Assembly (NCBI GenBank): GCA_949752795.1
Contig: OX457075.1
Span: 8,724,701 to 8,788,700, forward strand
DNA from: Hyperoodon ampullatus
Lineage: Eukaryota; Chordata; Mammalia; Artiodactyla; Ziphiidae
Reading direction: 5' to 3'
Length of the DNA: 64,000 bases
Positions within the stretch are counted from its first letter, which is position 1. Every line of letters begins with the position of its first letter. Shown here piece after piece: positions 45,551 to 57,289 of this stretch. Position numbers and translations under genes: made by a program. The notes beneath the pieces are model-generated. The model saw only the letters and a list, made by a program, of their open reading frames with translations. It searched no databases and was not told where the DNA came from.

Positions 45551-45835
45551 GCTGATCTTTCTTTACTATTATAAAAGTAATACAGAAGTATGGCAAAATA
45601 AGCAAACAGTATAGAAAGATTTTAAAAGGCATTCCTACTCTTACTTTCCTCTGTCACCATGAACCCTCAGTCCAATTTCTCAGAGAAACTGCTATTAACA
45701 CTTTCTTTGAAGTCTCACACATTTATGCAAATACATATATGCAAATACCTTAAAAGCAAGTGAAATCTTATTACTTGTAATAAATTACTTATTACATATA
45801 CTATTCATACCTTGCTTTATTTTCTTCATAATATA
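45551..45835 (-). mobile_element. Old L1 3' region, left part
   Basis: 'attataaaagtaatacagaag', 'tttctcagagaaactgctattaacactttc', 'tacatatactattcataccttgctttattttcttcata' resembles the antisense 3' region of an old L1. It resumes after the LTR at 46147. Confidence 0.6.
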
Positions 45836-46151
45836 TGGGATGGGCTGAATTGTGTTTTCTCAAAATTCGTATGATGGAGTCCTAACCCCCAGCACCTCAG
45901 AATGTTACTATATCTGAAGATGGATCTTTAAAGAGGTAATTAAGGTAAAAAGAGGTCATATTGATGGGAGACCGTGGAACAGGATAGACATCTACAAGCC
46001 AAGGAGAAAAGCCCTCAGAAGAAACCAGTATTACTGATACCTTGATCTTGAATTTATAGCCTCCAGAATGTGAGAAAACAAATTTTTGTAGTTTAAGCCA
46101 CCCAGTCTGTGGTTGTTTGTTATGGCAGCCCTAACAACCTAATACATTATA
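45831..46151 (+). mobile_element. MLT1-type MaLR solo LTR
   Basis: The LTR is about 45836-46146: 'tgggatgggctgaattgtgt', 'tatgatggagtcctaacccc', 'ggtaattaaggtaaaaagaggtcat', 'gaagaaaccagtattactg', 'atagcctccagaatgtgagaaaacaaattt', 'taagccacccagtctgtgg', and the end 'ccctaacaacctaataca'. The 5-bp flanks are atata and ttata. It interrupts an old L1. Confidence 0.88.
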
Positions 46152-46265
46152 GATATCTTTACATATCAGCACATACAGATCTACTTTTTATTATAAAAGT
46201 TCTATACTATTCTATTTTAGAGATATGATACAATTGATTTTGTGATAAGTAAAAATATAGTTTAT
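46147..46265 (-). mobile_element. Old L1 3' region, right part
   Basis: 'atagatatctttacatatcagcacatacagatctac' continues the L1 3' region that stops at 45835. Confidence 0.5.
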
Positions 46266-47105
46266 AATTTGCATCTACTTTAGTGACTGAGGCATCAAGT
46301 AAATCCTCTTTACAGGAAGAAAACACCACAGAGCCTCAATTTTCTTAAGCACAATAACCAGTACTGAATGAAATGTGAGCAGGCATGGAAGGAGAGAGGA
46401 CCAAATGCATGAAAACCAAGATGAAAAAATGTAGACAAAAGATTTCTATTTCTGTTCATGAAGGGGTAACTGTTATAGCACAGTTCTTCCTGTCTTAAAC
46501 AACTTGAAAATTGGAGAAAAATGAGAAACAACTTTTCAGACACTGAATAACAGCAGCAAAGGCCTATGATTTGAAAAATAATGGAAACAAATGAAACATG
46601 CCTTACAATTGCCCTGTCTTTTTTCCTGAAATCAGTCTTTGGTCTGTGATGAATGGAGGGGAACTCAGAGTTCAGAGATGTCATTGAATAGAAGAGATAG
46701 ATAATGAATTCAGGGAGGCTGAAGAAGCTAGAATTTGCTGTTCAGAGTTTCACAGAGGAGGGAGCTAAGCAGAGAAAGAGCTCCAGAAGTCTATAAAGAG
46801 ACACCTTGAGTCTTTTGTTGAATGCAATCTCTATTTTTCTAGGGGAAAACTCCATGAATCCAGGCAAATAACAATATTAGGGAAAGCAAATAACTTGGAA
46901 CTATAAGCCAAACAATTTCCAGGGTCTACGGAGACCTGAGAATCTTCTGAGTTACCACCAGCCAGAGTGGAGAACCCGCTTTGGGAACATGAGAGTTTCA
47001 GTAAAGACTTCAGAAAAGTAAAGCATAGCTAATAGTACTAAAGTAACTCTCAAGGAAACATTACTCTAAAAGTTCTCTTTTAGAAAAAAATAAAATTAAA
47101 AATAT
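46266..47105. other. Unique sequence
   Basis: No gene recognised. A 124-residue minus frame at 46310-46684 has no domain or start context worth a call. Confidence 0.4.
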
Positions 47106-47539
47106 GCTGGTAAGTCAGAAAGAGAAGGACAAATACTGTATGCTAACATATATATGGAATCTAAGAAAAAAAAATGTCATGAAGAACCTAGGGGTAAGAC
47201 AGGAATAAAGACACAGACCTACTAGAGAATGGACTTGAGGATATGGGGAGGGGGAAGGGTAAGCTGTGACAAGGTGAGAGAGTGGCATGGACATGTATAC
47301 ACTACCAGACGTAAAATAGAGAGCTAGTGGGAAGCAGCCGCATAGCACAGGGAGATCAGCTCAGTACTTTGTGACCACCCAGAGGGGTGGGATAGGGAGG
47401 GTGGGAGGGAGGGAGACACAAGAGGGAAGAGATATGGGAACATATGTATATGTATAACTGATTCACTTTGTTATAAAGCAGAAACTAACACACCATTGTA
47501 AAGCAATTATACTCCAATAAAGATGTAAAACAAAAAAAT
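47106..47539 (+). mobile_element. 5'-truncated L1 3' UTR, young subfamily
   Basis: Same 3' UTR type as the large L1 at 34.1-34.5 kb: 'aatggacttgaggatatggg', 'aagcagccgcatagcacagg', and the end 'gcaattatactccaataaag', then a short A-rich tail. No clear target duplication. The minus frame at 47115-47348 is antisense L1. Confidence 0.88.
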
Positions 47540-47568
47540 GCCAGATTCTTTCACATAAAACTAAAATT

Positions 47569-47599
47569 ATCTATCAATCTATCTATCTATCTATCTATA
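47569..47599. repeat. (TCTA)n microsatellite
   Basis: Seven or so TCTA units, one interrupted, just after the L1 tail. Confidence 0.9.
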
Positions 47600-47604
47600 T
47601 GATT

Positions 47605-48600
47605 GAAATAAACTTTAAGACTTAGATAAATGGAGGGGCACACCATGATCATGGATAAGATCTAAATTCTTTCCATTTTGACCTAAAGATTCAGTATGAT
47701 TGCATCAACATCCTAATGTGGTTTTTAGTAAAAATTAATAAGCTAATTCTAAAATGTATATGAAAATATAATGGTCCAAAAATATCCAAGACAATTTTTT
47801 TTTTTTTTTTTTTTGCGGTACGCGGGCCTCTCACTGCTGTGGCCTCTCCCGCCGCGGAGCACAGGCTCCGGACGCACAGGCCCAGCGGCCACGGCCCACA
47901 GGCCAGCCGCTCCGCGGCATGTGGGATCCTCCCAGACCGGGGCACGAACCGGCACTCCCCGCATCAGCAGGTGGACTCCCAACCACTGCGCCACCAGGGA
48001 AGCCCCCAAGACAATTTTAAAGAAGACAGAAAGTTTGAAGACTTTCTTAATCTGATAAAAATATAAATTAAAAATGTATTTAATTATGAAATATTGAAAC
48101 CTTTCTTTAGAGGTTAGGAATGAAACAAGAAGTCTTGCCATCACCATTTCTCTTCAATATTATACTGGAATTCCTAGCCAGAGCAATAAAACAAGAAAAT
48201 TATAATGTGGTGTTGCTACAATTCTAATCAAACAAACTAAGGGAACAGAGTGAAAGCCTAGAACAGACCTGCATATACATTGTCACTTAATTTGTGGCAA
48301 TGTGACATGGCAGTGTGATGAACAAAGAATAAACTTACCAATAAGAGATATTAGATCAACTGGATAATCTAATGTAAAAGGTAAAATGATAAAGATTCTA
48401 CAAAATAATAAAGAATGTTACCCTCATAGCCTTAGAGTAGGCAAAAGCTTTTGAGTAGGATATAAAAGAACTGGATATAAAGCACAAATTTGAGAATTTA
48501 ACTTGTTAAAATTAGGAACTCTTGTACATAAAAAAAAAAAAGACCACAAAGAAAGTAAAAAGACAAGCCTTACATTATGGGACTATAACACACACACACA
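47605..48600 (+). mobile_element. Old L1 ORF2 fragments in disturbed order
   Basis: 47605-48060 (without the SINE) matches the ORF2 region after the RT palm ('ataaatggaggggcacacca', 'gattgcatcaacatcctaat'). 48112-48205 matches the RT palm itself ('aatgaaacaagaagtcttgccatcacc', 'tcttcaatattatactggaattcctagcc'), which should come before it. 48235-48530 matches a later part ('gaacagagtgaaagcctagaaca'). The order is therefore not collinear. It is heavily diverged. Confidence 0.65.
47786..48018 (-). mobile_element. CHR-2 SINE with perfect target-site duplication
   Basis: The SINE is about 47799-48005 in antisense, with a T-run of about 20 bases (poly(A)) and high CpG content (gcggtacgcgggcc, cccgccgcggagc). 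A perfect 13-bp duplication, ccaagacaatttt, lies at 47786-47798 and 48006-48018. It interrupts an old L1 fragment. Confidence 0.95.
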
Positions 48601-48610
48601 TACACACACC
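48588..48610. repeat. (CA)n microsatellite
   Basis: About 11 CA units with one 'ta' interruption. Confidence 0.9.
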
Positions 48611-50167
48611 AGAAATTTTATGCCATCGAGTATATTAATTTTACTCTTCATAGTGCTTAAGTCCTAATTAAGAAGACCTTACTGTCTTGAACATTATCAA
48701 ACACAAGACCTATGTTTATGGAACTATCTTTTGTATAAAGAAGGAATTACATATGTAGCTTTATTTTCCTTTATAACTAAATTCTTGTTCCAACACTATT
48801 TTTTCAACAATCTCATCTTTTTCTTTTTTTTTTTTTTTTTTTACTATTTTGAAATATCATTGTTATCATATACTCTCTTCCCATATGTATTAGAAGCCCT
48901 TTGTGGACTTAAAAAAATAATTACATGTCTTTTTATTTACTAGTCCATACCTTTATAAACCCAAGTGATACTAAAGTAATCCAGTGACCTTTCAGGACTT
49001 ATTTTTACATTCTAAAGTAGGATATGCCTCTATATTTGCTTTTAAATAGATTCTGTGATTCATGTAGAAAAACTTTTATAAGTAAGAAAATATTTAGGGG
49101 TTTTGTTCAAAACTTAGCTACCCTAAAAATGATGTTTAAAACTTTTCCAAACATATATCCTAATCTCTCCATTAATAATCTGATTTCAAGTACCCCTGGA
49201 AAGGTCATTTGAGTTAGGTACATATATATAGATTGTAAATAACGTTTTACTCATAAAAATATGCAGCATCCATTCAATAAAAGCTTAGCTCTTAACAGTG
49301 GAAATGCAAGTGAGGTCGGGGGTACAGAATGCTTTTCATTGCACTCAGTAGAAAAATACATAACAAAATATTTCAGTAAAGCTCACCTGAACTTCCTATT
49401 GAATCACAGAATGAACAAACATAAATCAAGGCTGACAAGGTTGAGTATCTCTCCTCAGAGCTTTGAAAATAATAATATATCATTCCATAACAATATAACA
49501 TCCATCCTCCCCCACGCTGTTTCTCATTTTGTTGGCAAAAAGTCTCTCTCTTCAAAAACAAACCTTCATTATACCAGATGAATGTAAGTTTTATGCCAGA
49601 AAAAGAGTATCAGATTCCTATTAAAGGGAAGATTGTTTTATACAAGGACTTGCCAGAAAAAGAGTTAGAGATGAATTATGTTGAAGCTCCCTGTGCTCCT
49701 TTAATAAAAATTCTAGTATGTAGGCAGATGTTTTATTGGGGAAGGGAATCAAGAGAAACATAGATTGTCCTGCCACTCAACTGAATGCTGAAGCTGAAAT
49801 TAGAATGATTCACAAATGCACATAATTGCCTGGAATATTTATCTTTTTCAAAAAAAAAGAGACATTTTCCTCCTCTCTCTGTAAAATAAAAATCAGACCT
49901 GTGTTGTAAGAATTTAGGAGATCTTGTCCCTGTGGCAGCAGCAACTAATGCTACTAGTTCTCTCAATATATGTTCTCCTCCTTTTCCTTGCTAACAGAAT
50001 TTTAATCTTATTTAGGATGGCAACGTGTCAGCTTAAAGGCAAAGAGCTAGTCCCCCTTAAAACAGGAAATGCTCATGTGACACAACCATGGTTCGCGAGG
50101 TGTAGGTAGAAGTCACTGGGAGGTACTTTTAGAAAAGCTCTTTACGGGGACAAACAGATGGCATGAA
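48611..50167. other. Unique A/T-rich sequence
   Basis: No gene. Frames up to 106 residues at 49261-49581 have no domain. A 14-base word, gccagaaaaagagt, occurs twice, near 49596 and 49650, with no clear tandem structure. Confidence 0.4.
48824..48842. repeat. Poly-T run
   Basis: A T19 run after 'tcatctttttc'. No SINE body is attached. Confidence 0.85.
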
Positions 50168-50280
50168 CCTCTTCCTTCCTTCTTCCCTGCCCCTCTCTCT
50201 CCCTCCTCCCTCTGTCATCCCTCTCTTCTTTTCTTTCTTTCTATCTATCTGTCTCTCCTTCTACTTTCTTTCTTCTTCCC
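50168..50280. repeat. CT-rich low-complexity tract
   Basis: A polypyrimidine strand of about 110 bp (cttccttccttcttccc, ctctctctccctcctccctc, ctttctttctatctatctg). Confidence 0.9.
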
Positions 50281-51227
50281 AGGAAGAGTGGACATGACAT
50301 GATGCTGGAAGTATCTGTGATTCTACTCTCCTGATTTTTAGGCATCTTTCTTGAAAGTGAGTTATCCTGATAAGAGTCCTGGGAAATCCTTCTCTATTTC
50401 TGGCATGAACTTCTATTGCCTTTGTATTCTTTAGGCTGTTTTGACAAGTAGTTGTTCTCAGAGAAGGCTGACATACACTGAGTCTCCAGCTGCTATCAAA
50501 ATGATAACAGTTTGTTCTGAAGCTTCTGATTTCTAGGGTTTGCAGATTATGAAGCTCCTAGTTTGAGCATGTGACAAGTGGAAAGGGAAGCATTCATATG
50601 AAAGCATCTCTAAATATATTCAAGTTGCTGCAATTTTTATAGTTCAGAATTGTACATGAAAAGTCTACAAGGAAAGGGTAATGGGTATGGTGGCCATGCT
50701 CTTTTAACTTGCTATTTGGAGGTAGACAAGCCACTTAGCCTCCATTTCTCCTTCTGTCAAATGGAAACCTCTAGTAGCGGGTACACCTCATCATTTTCCA
50801 AGTAGTGGAAGTATATACTAGACAAAACTTAGCTACATGATGAGCAGTGTGAGATATATAATGAGTCTCTGGGCTGTGTTTACTTCTAGCCTAGCCCTTG
50901 GGCTTTCGAAAGTTCCACCAATGTAAATTCTTCCAAGAAGAGTTTACATGAATCATTCAAAACTCATCACTGACATTTGTGTTCTCTTTCCTTTCCTGAA
51001 GTAAGCATGGGATAAATTATATTCATTTGAAATGTTTATAATGCTTTTTGTCATGGGATAATATCCTAGATGTAAGTTTCAGAATGGGAACAACGATATC
51101 TATGCCACTATACTCAGTTCCCTCTGTCTCCAGCTGTGTCTTGCACATGTCTCCCTGGTAGACTAAACTAAGCAAATGTGAAGTAGATGCTGGAGTTTTA
51201 GACATGCATATATGCAATGCATGTTGC
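50281..51227. other. Unique sequence, possible MIR at 50705-50790
   Basis: 'gacaagccacttagcctccatttctccttctgtcaaatgg' (about 50725-50765) looks like a diverged MIR. Nothing else recognised. Confidence 0.4.
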
Positions 51228-51230
51228 TCA

Positions 51231-51265
51231 TACACGCACATACACACACACATACACACACACAC
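51231..51265. repeat. (CA)n microsatellite
   Basis: CA units with 'tacac' and 'cgca' interruptions. The minus-strand frame over it reads as a low-complexity TG translation. Confidence 0.9.
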
Positions 51266-51344
51266 TTGCCCTTTTTTTATCAAGAAGTATTAAAATAATC
51301 AAACTATCCATAGATGCTCCTTTGAGAATGCCAAACACGGCTGG

Positions 51345-51870
51345 GTAGAGTTATTGATCTGATACTATGTATCAGGTTATTATTCTAAGCTCTGGAGATA
51401 TAGTAGTAATCAAATCATAGTCCCTGCTGTTATACAGCTTACATTCTAGGTGATAGAGATAGACGATAAGTAAATAAATCTTCATGTAAGGTGGTGATAA
51501 CATCCATAAAGACACTAAAACAGAATAAGAAGGTCAAGAATGAGATGCTATTTTAGGTAGCATGGTCATGGAAACCTTTCCCATGAAGTGACATTTGAGC
51601 AGAGACCTCAGTGAAGTAAGGAAGTGAGTCATGTGAATTTGGATAGCTGGGGACACAATGTCCCAGGAAAAGGGGACAGAAAGTGTAAAAGCAGGCATAT
51701 TAAAAAATTTATAATAAGGCTTACAGGACTGGATCAGAGTGAATGATGAAGAGTGGCAGGAAACAAAGTCAAAGAATAACAAGAGGCATATCTTAGAGGG
51801 CCATGTTGACCATGGTAAAAGCTTCATATGCTACGCTGAGTGAAATTGGAGCTATCAGAGAACATAAGAC
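51345..51870 (-). repeat. L2 fragment, longest in window
   Basis: Reverse L2 in order: 'gatactatgtatcaggttattattctaagctctggagatatag', 'cctgctgttatacagcttacattctag', 'cccatgaagtgacatttgagcagagacctcagtgaag', 'cccaggaaaaggggacagaaagtgtaaaagcagg', 'gagggccatgttgaccatgg'. About 500 bp, well above the usual L2 remnant length here. Confidence 0.85.
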
Positions 51871-52179
51871 ACCCATTTCTGTGCAATAAAATAATAAATA
51901 TTCTGAATTAGATGTAAACAACATGTATTATATTCAATCATTTTTCTGATATTTAATCTATAGCACCCCTGCTAAGAGTCATAAAATGTCAAGGAAATCA
52001 CCCCCTCCAAGGTATTCCGTTCAATTCTTGTACGTTATTTTTTGTCAAAATACTATTTCCCATTTGTAAACAAAATCTGTTTCCCTGAACTCTTCACCAG
52101 TATGTTTTCATTGTAGTCACAGCACAAGTTTTTTTTCCCCCTAATGAAAACCATTCATGTATTTTCCCCCTGGTAAATC
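51871..52179. other. Unique sequence
   Basis: Nothing recognised. Confidence 0.35.
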
Positions 52180-52320
52180 GCTAAAATATCCACCAGGTCT
52201 TGATGTGACATAGGATTGAATCTTCTGATTATTCTCCTCAGGTCCATTTTTATCCTTGTATAAGTGTGGTGACCAGAACTAAATGCAATATTCATTTCTA
52301 TCCATCTTAATTTATTGCTA
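52180..52320. repeat. Possible CR1/L3 fragment
   Basis: 'aagtgtggtgaccagaactaaatgcaatattc' resembles the common CR1/L3 text 'gtggtgcccagaactggacacagtactcc', with a degraded stretch before it. Short and tentative. Confidence 0.4.
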
Positions 52321-53091
52321 TTATTCACACTAGTTCAAGGCAGTTTATTTTCCAACTTCTGAAATACAGTCATGCTTTCTCCTTGAGGAAACCTATCTTC
52401 CTTCCATCAATTGGCTTCAACTTGATGGCTTGGGAGAAGCGCGGCATGTTAGCATCTGGTTCCTCTGCGCCAAGTCAGCAGCGCGCAACCTTTGAGCTGG
52501 AGTCAAACAGCACCTGCAGCAATTCGAGAGAAGGTCCTACTATTTTCCAACATAGGACACTCTTTATTATTTTGCCTTTCTCCCTCCTCATTGTTTTCCT
52601 TTTCTTTGCTTCTTATTATATCCTTCACTTTCATTTTATTCCTCTCTTTACTTTCTTCCATTTTCTTCTCATATTAGAACTCTGAGTAATACTCAATAAC
52701 ACCCACAAATATTTCTTGGCCTTATTATAGACCAGAACTACATTCCAAGTATGCAGAAAAGATGACAGTCAATTAGATTACACACTTGCCATGGTTCTAA
52801 GAAGGAATCTTAATATCTGAAATTCCATTTGTAGAGATTCTTTCTTTGGCTTAAATATCCATGATAACACAACTGTCACATTGTTGAACTGAAAAGAATT
52901 AGAGGTCTTACCTAGTATCAAACTTTACTAATAATTCCAAGGATATATATAATCAAGGGATACAGCTAAAGCGAAGACAGGTCTGTGATCCTCAACACAG
53001 TTCCCCAGTCCTTCCACATTTGGACACACCCAACTTTTGTCAAGATCTAAGAGGTCTCTGGCCCAAATGTAACTCCTAAGGTCTTTAAGAA

Positions 53092-53135
<44 letters not shown>

Positions 53136-53501
53136 ATCATTACAGAAAGGTAGCTGTTTCAAGCATGCAACCTTTCCATTTTTGTCTCACGTAACTGCAA
53201 AGTTGATAATGTTTTCCAGAGGGCATGCCTCCAAAATCCATAGATTTTTTAAGTCATATTTTTGTTGCTTTTTTCCCACATTTATTTGGAAATAATTGAC
53301 AATTCTTTTTTACTCATCTGATTGTTGGGTTTGGAAAAAGAAAATATACAAATCTGCACATTTAATTTTATGAGAAAACGGAAGTACCATACATAGCATA
53401 AAATAAACTTTTAAAAAGTTAATTTAAAACAAAAGAACCCTGTCTGTTGATTTAATGGTGTGTTTTTCAACAATTTGGATCACAGCAATAGCAAATTCAA
53501 G
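52321..53501. other. Unique sequence with (TG)n
   Basis: A small CpG-bearing patch at about 52435-52535 (gaagcgcggcatg, agcagcgcgcaacc) stands out. No gene recognised. Confidence 0.4.
53093..53133. repeat. (TG)n microsatellite
   Basis: About 20 uninterrupted TG units, the purest dinucleotide tract in the window and so likely polymorphic. Confidence 0.95.
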
Positions 53502-53755
53502 TTACTGCTCAATGCATTTTTTTAACATCTTTATTGGAGTATAATTGCTTTACAATGGTGTGTTAGTTTCTGCTTTATAACAAAGTGAATCAGTTATACA
53601 TATACATATGTTCCGATATCTCTTCCCTCTTGTGTCTCCCTCCCTCCCACCCTCCCTATCCCACCCCTCTAGGTGGTCACAAAGCACCGAGCTGATCTCC
53701 CTGTGCTATGCGGCTGCTTCCCACTAGCTATCTATTTTACTGCTCAATGCATTTT
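53502..53755 (-). mobile_element. Very short recent L1 insertion (216 bp)
   Basis: The insert is 53521-53736: only the end of a young L1 3' UTR in antisense ('tttacaatggtgtgttagtttctgctttataac' to 'ttcccactagctatctattt'). A perfect 19-bp duplication, ttactgctcaatgcatttt, lies at 53502-53520 and 53737-53755. The perfect duplication and low divergence suggest a recent event. Confidence 0.95.
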
Positions 53756-56702
53756 GTTAAGAAAGACATTTTTATTGAAGTATCATTGACCTACAACACT
53801 ATGTTAGTTACAGGTACACAACATAGTTATCTGATATTCCTATACAGAGCAAAATGATCACATCAATAAGTCTAGTTACAATCTGTCAACATACAAAATT
53901 ATTACATTATTGTTGACTATATTCCCCATGCTATACATTTCATTCCTTTGACTCATTTATTTTGTAACTTGAAGTTAATTCCCCTCACCTATTTCACTCA
54001 CCACCACGACCCCCAACCTACCCATCTTCCCTTCTGGCAATCACCTGTTTGTTCTCTGTATCTATGACTCTATTTCTGTTGTTATGTTTGTACATTTGTT
54101 TTGTTTTTTAGATTCTATTATACATATAAGTGAAATCATACAGTATTTGTCTCTGTCTGATTTATTTCACTTAGCATAATACCCTCTAGGTCTATCCATG
54201 TTGTCACAAATGGTGAGATTTCATTAATTTTATGACTGAGTAATATCCTATTGTATATTTATAACACATCTTCTTTATCCTTTCATTTACTGATGGGCAC
54301 TTAGGTTGCTTCTGTATCTTGGTTACAGTAAATATGTTGTTACAAACATAGGAGTGCATGTATCTTTTCAAATTACTGTTTTTGTTTGCTTCAGAAAAAT
54401 ACCCAGAGTGGGATTGCTAGATCATATGGTGTTCCTATTTTTAATTGTTTGAGGAACCTTCATAGTGACTGAACCAATTTACAGTCCCAACTCTAGTGCA
54501 TGAAGCTTCCCTCTTCTGTACATCCTCACCAACACTTGTTCTTTGTTGTCTTTTTGATAATAGCCATTCTGAAAAGTGTGAGGTGACATCTCATTGTGGT
54601 TTTGATTTGCATTTCCCTGATGATTAGTGATGTTGAGCATCTTTTCATGTGTGTGTTGGCCATCTGTATGTTTTCCTTGGGAAAATGTCTATTCAGGTTC
54701 TCTGCCCATTTTTTAACTGGGTTGTTTATTTACTTAATGTTGAGTTGTTTGAATTATTTGGATATTAACCCTATATCAGATACAGCATTTGCAAATATGT
54801 GCTTCCATTCAGTAGGCAACATTTTTATTTTTTTTTTGTACTTTTCTTCACTGTGCAAAAGCTTTTCAGTTTGACACAGTCCCACTTGTTTATATTTGCT
54901 TTTGTTTCCCTTGCCTGAGGAGACATACCCAAAACAATATTGCTAAGACCTACATCAAAGACTGTACTGCCTATATTTTCTTCTTGAAGTTTTATGGTTT
55001 CAGGTCCTACATTTAAGTTTTTAATCCATTTTGAGTTTATTTTTGTATCTGGTATGAGAAAGTAGTCCAGTTTGATTCTTTTGCATGTAGCTGTCCAGTT
55101 TTCCCAACACCATTTATTGAAAAGGCCATCTTTTCACCATTGTATATTCTTGCCTCCTTTGCCATAGATTAACTAACCATAAAGGCATGGGTTTATTTCT
55201 GGGCCCTCTATTCTGTTCCATTGAGCTATGTGTCTGTTTTTGTGCCAGTACCATACTGTTTTGATTACTGCAGCTTTGTAGTATACTTTGAAATGAGGGA
55301 GCGTGATACCTCCAGCTTTGTTCTTCTTTCTCAAGAATGTTTTGGCTATTCAGGGTCTATTGTGTTTTTATACCTATTTTAGAATTATTTATTCTAGTTC
55401 TGTGAAAAACGTCATTGATACTTTAATAGGGATTGCATTGAATCTGTGGATTGCCTTGGGTAGTATGGTCATTTTTATATTAATTCTTCCAATTCATGGT
55501 CATGGTATAACTTTCCATTTTTTATGTCATCTTCAATTTCTTTCATCAATGTCTTATAGTATTCTCAATACAAATATTTTACCTCCTTGGTTAGGTTTAT
55601 TCCTAGATATCTTATTCTTATTGATGTGGTTATAAATGGGTTTGTTTTCTTAATTTCTCTTTCTGCTACTTTATTATTAATGTACAGAGATGTGGCAGAT
55701 TTCTATATATTAACTTTATATCCTACAACTTTACTAAATTCATTTATTAGTTCTAATAGTTTTTTCATGACATCTTTAGGATGTTCTATATATAGCATCA
55801 TGCCATCTGCAGTGACAGTCTTACTTCTTCCTTTCTAATTTGGATGTCTTTTATTTCTTTTTTTGTATCTAAATTCTCTTGTTAAAACAGCCAATAATAT
55901 GTTGAATAAAAGTGGAAGGAGTGGGCAAACTTGTCTTTTTCCTGAACTTAGAGGAAATGCTTTCAGCTTTTCACCATTGAGAATAATGTTAGTTGTAGGT
56001 TTGTCTTATATGTCCTTTATTATTTTGCAGTACGTTCCCTCTAAACCCACTTTACTGAGCGTTTTTATCATATATCGATGTTGAATTTTTCCAAAAGCTT
56101 TTTCTGCATCTATTGAGATGTTCCTCTGGTTTTTATTCTACAATTTGTTAATGTAGTGTATCACACTGATTGATTTGCAGATATTGAACCATCCTTGCAT
56201 CCCTAGGATAAATCCCACTTGATCATGGTTATGATCCTTTTAATGTATTGTTGAATTAAGTGTGCTAATATGCTGATTTTTGCATCTGTGCTCCTCAGGG
56301 ATACTGGCCTGTAATTTTCTCTTTTGGTGTCCTTTTCTATTTTTGGTATTTGGGTGACGCTGGCCTCATAGAATGCATTTGGAAACGTTTGTTCCTCTTC
56401 AGGTTTTTGGAATAGTTTGAGAAGGAGAGCTGTTAACTCTTCTTTAAATTTTTGGCAGAATTCACCTGTGAATCCATCTGGCCCAGGACTTTTGTTCATT
56501 GGAAGTCTTTGATTACCAATTCCATTTCATTACTAGTAATTGATCTGTTCATATTTCCTATATCTTCCTGACTCAGTCATGAGACATTGTACATTTCTAG
56601 GAATTTATCCGTTTCCCCTAGGTTGCCCATTTTACTGACGTATAATTGTCTGTAGTAAACTCTTATGATCTATTATTTCTTCAAATAAGTTCTCTGCTCC
56701 TT

Positions 56703-56703
<1 letters not shown>

Positions 56704-56733
<30 letters not shown>

Positions 56734-56743
56734 CTCCTCCTCC
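56704..56743. repeat. (CT)n tract inside L1 ORF1 remnant
   Basis: About 15 CT units then CTC units. On the minus strand this is a GA-repeat in place of the Glu/Arg/Lys-rich turn that precedes the 'Glu-Asn-Leu-Phe-Glu-Glu-Ile' part of ORF1. It looks like an expansion within the old coding sequence. Confidence 0.85.
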
Positions 56744-57289
56744 TTCTAGAACCCTATCATGTGAATGTTAGTATGCTTGACATTGTCCTAGAGGTCTCTT
56801 AAAGTGTCCTCATTTTTCTAAATTCTTTATTTTTCTCTTTTCTGTTCAGTTTGTGTGATTTTCACTAGTCTGTCTTTCAGTTTGCTGACTCATTCTTCTT
56901 ATCATCTAATGTATTATTGATCCCTTCTAGTGTATTTTTTATTTGTTGTTGTATTCTTCAATACAATTGTATTTTCTAACACTTTGTTAAACTTCTCACT
57001 GTGTTCATCCATTCTTCTCCCAAGTTCATGAGCTTCTTTAGGATCATTACTTTGAAATGTTTATCAGGTAGATTGCTTACTTGATAAACATGATTGCTTA
57101 ATTGTGTTTCTTCATTTGGAACATTTTCTTTTGTCACCTCATTTTGCCTAAATTTCTGTTTTTATTTCTATGTATTAGGCAGGTTGTTTACATTTCACAG
57201 TCTTGGAGAAGTGGCCTCATATAGGAGTTTTCCTATGGGGCCCAGCAGCACAGTCCCCTCTGTTCACCAGAGCTATATGCTCTAGGGCT

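Noticed and set aside
46310..46684. 124-residue minus frame
   Set aside because: No domain, transmembrane pattern or conserved motif I could defend, and it is isolated among A/T-rich non-coding DNA.
54596..55838. Series of hydrophobic plus-strand frames of 83-110 residues
   Set aside because: They are antisense translations of L1 ORF2 on the minus strand. A-rich L1 coding text yields Phe/Leu/Ile-rich antisense peptides that mimic membrane proteins.
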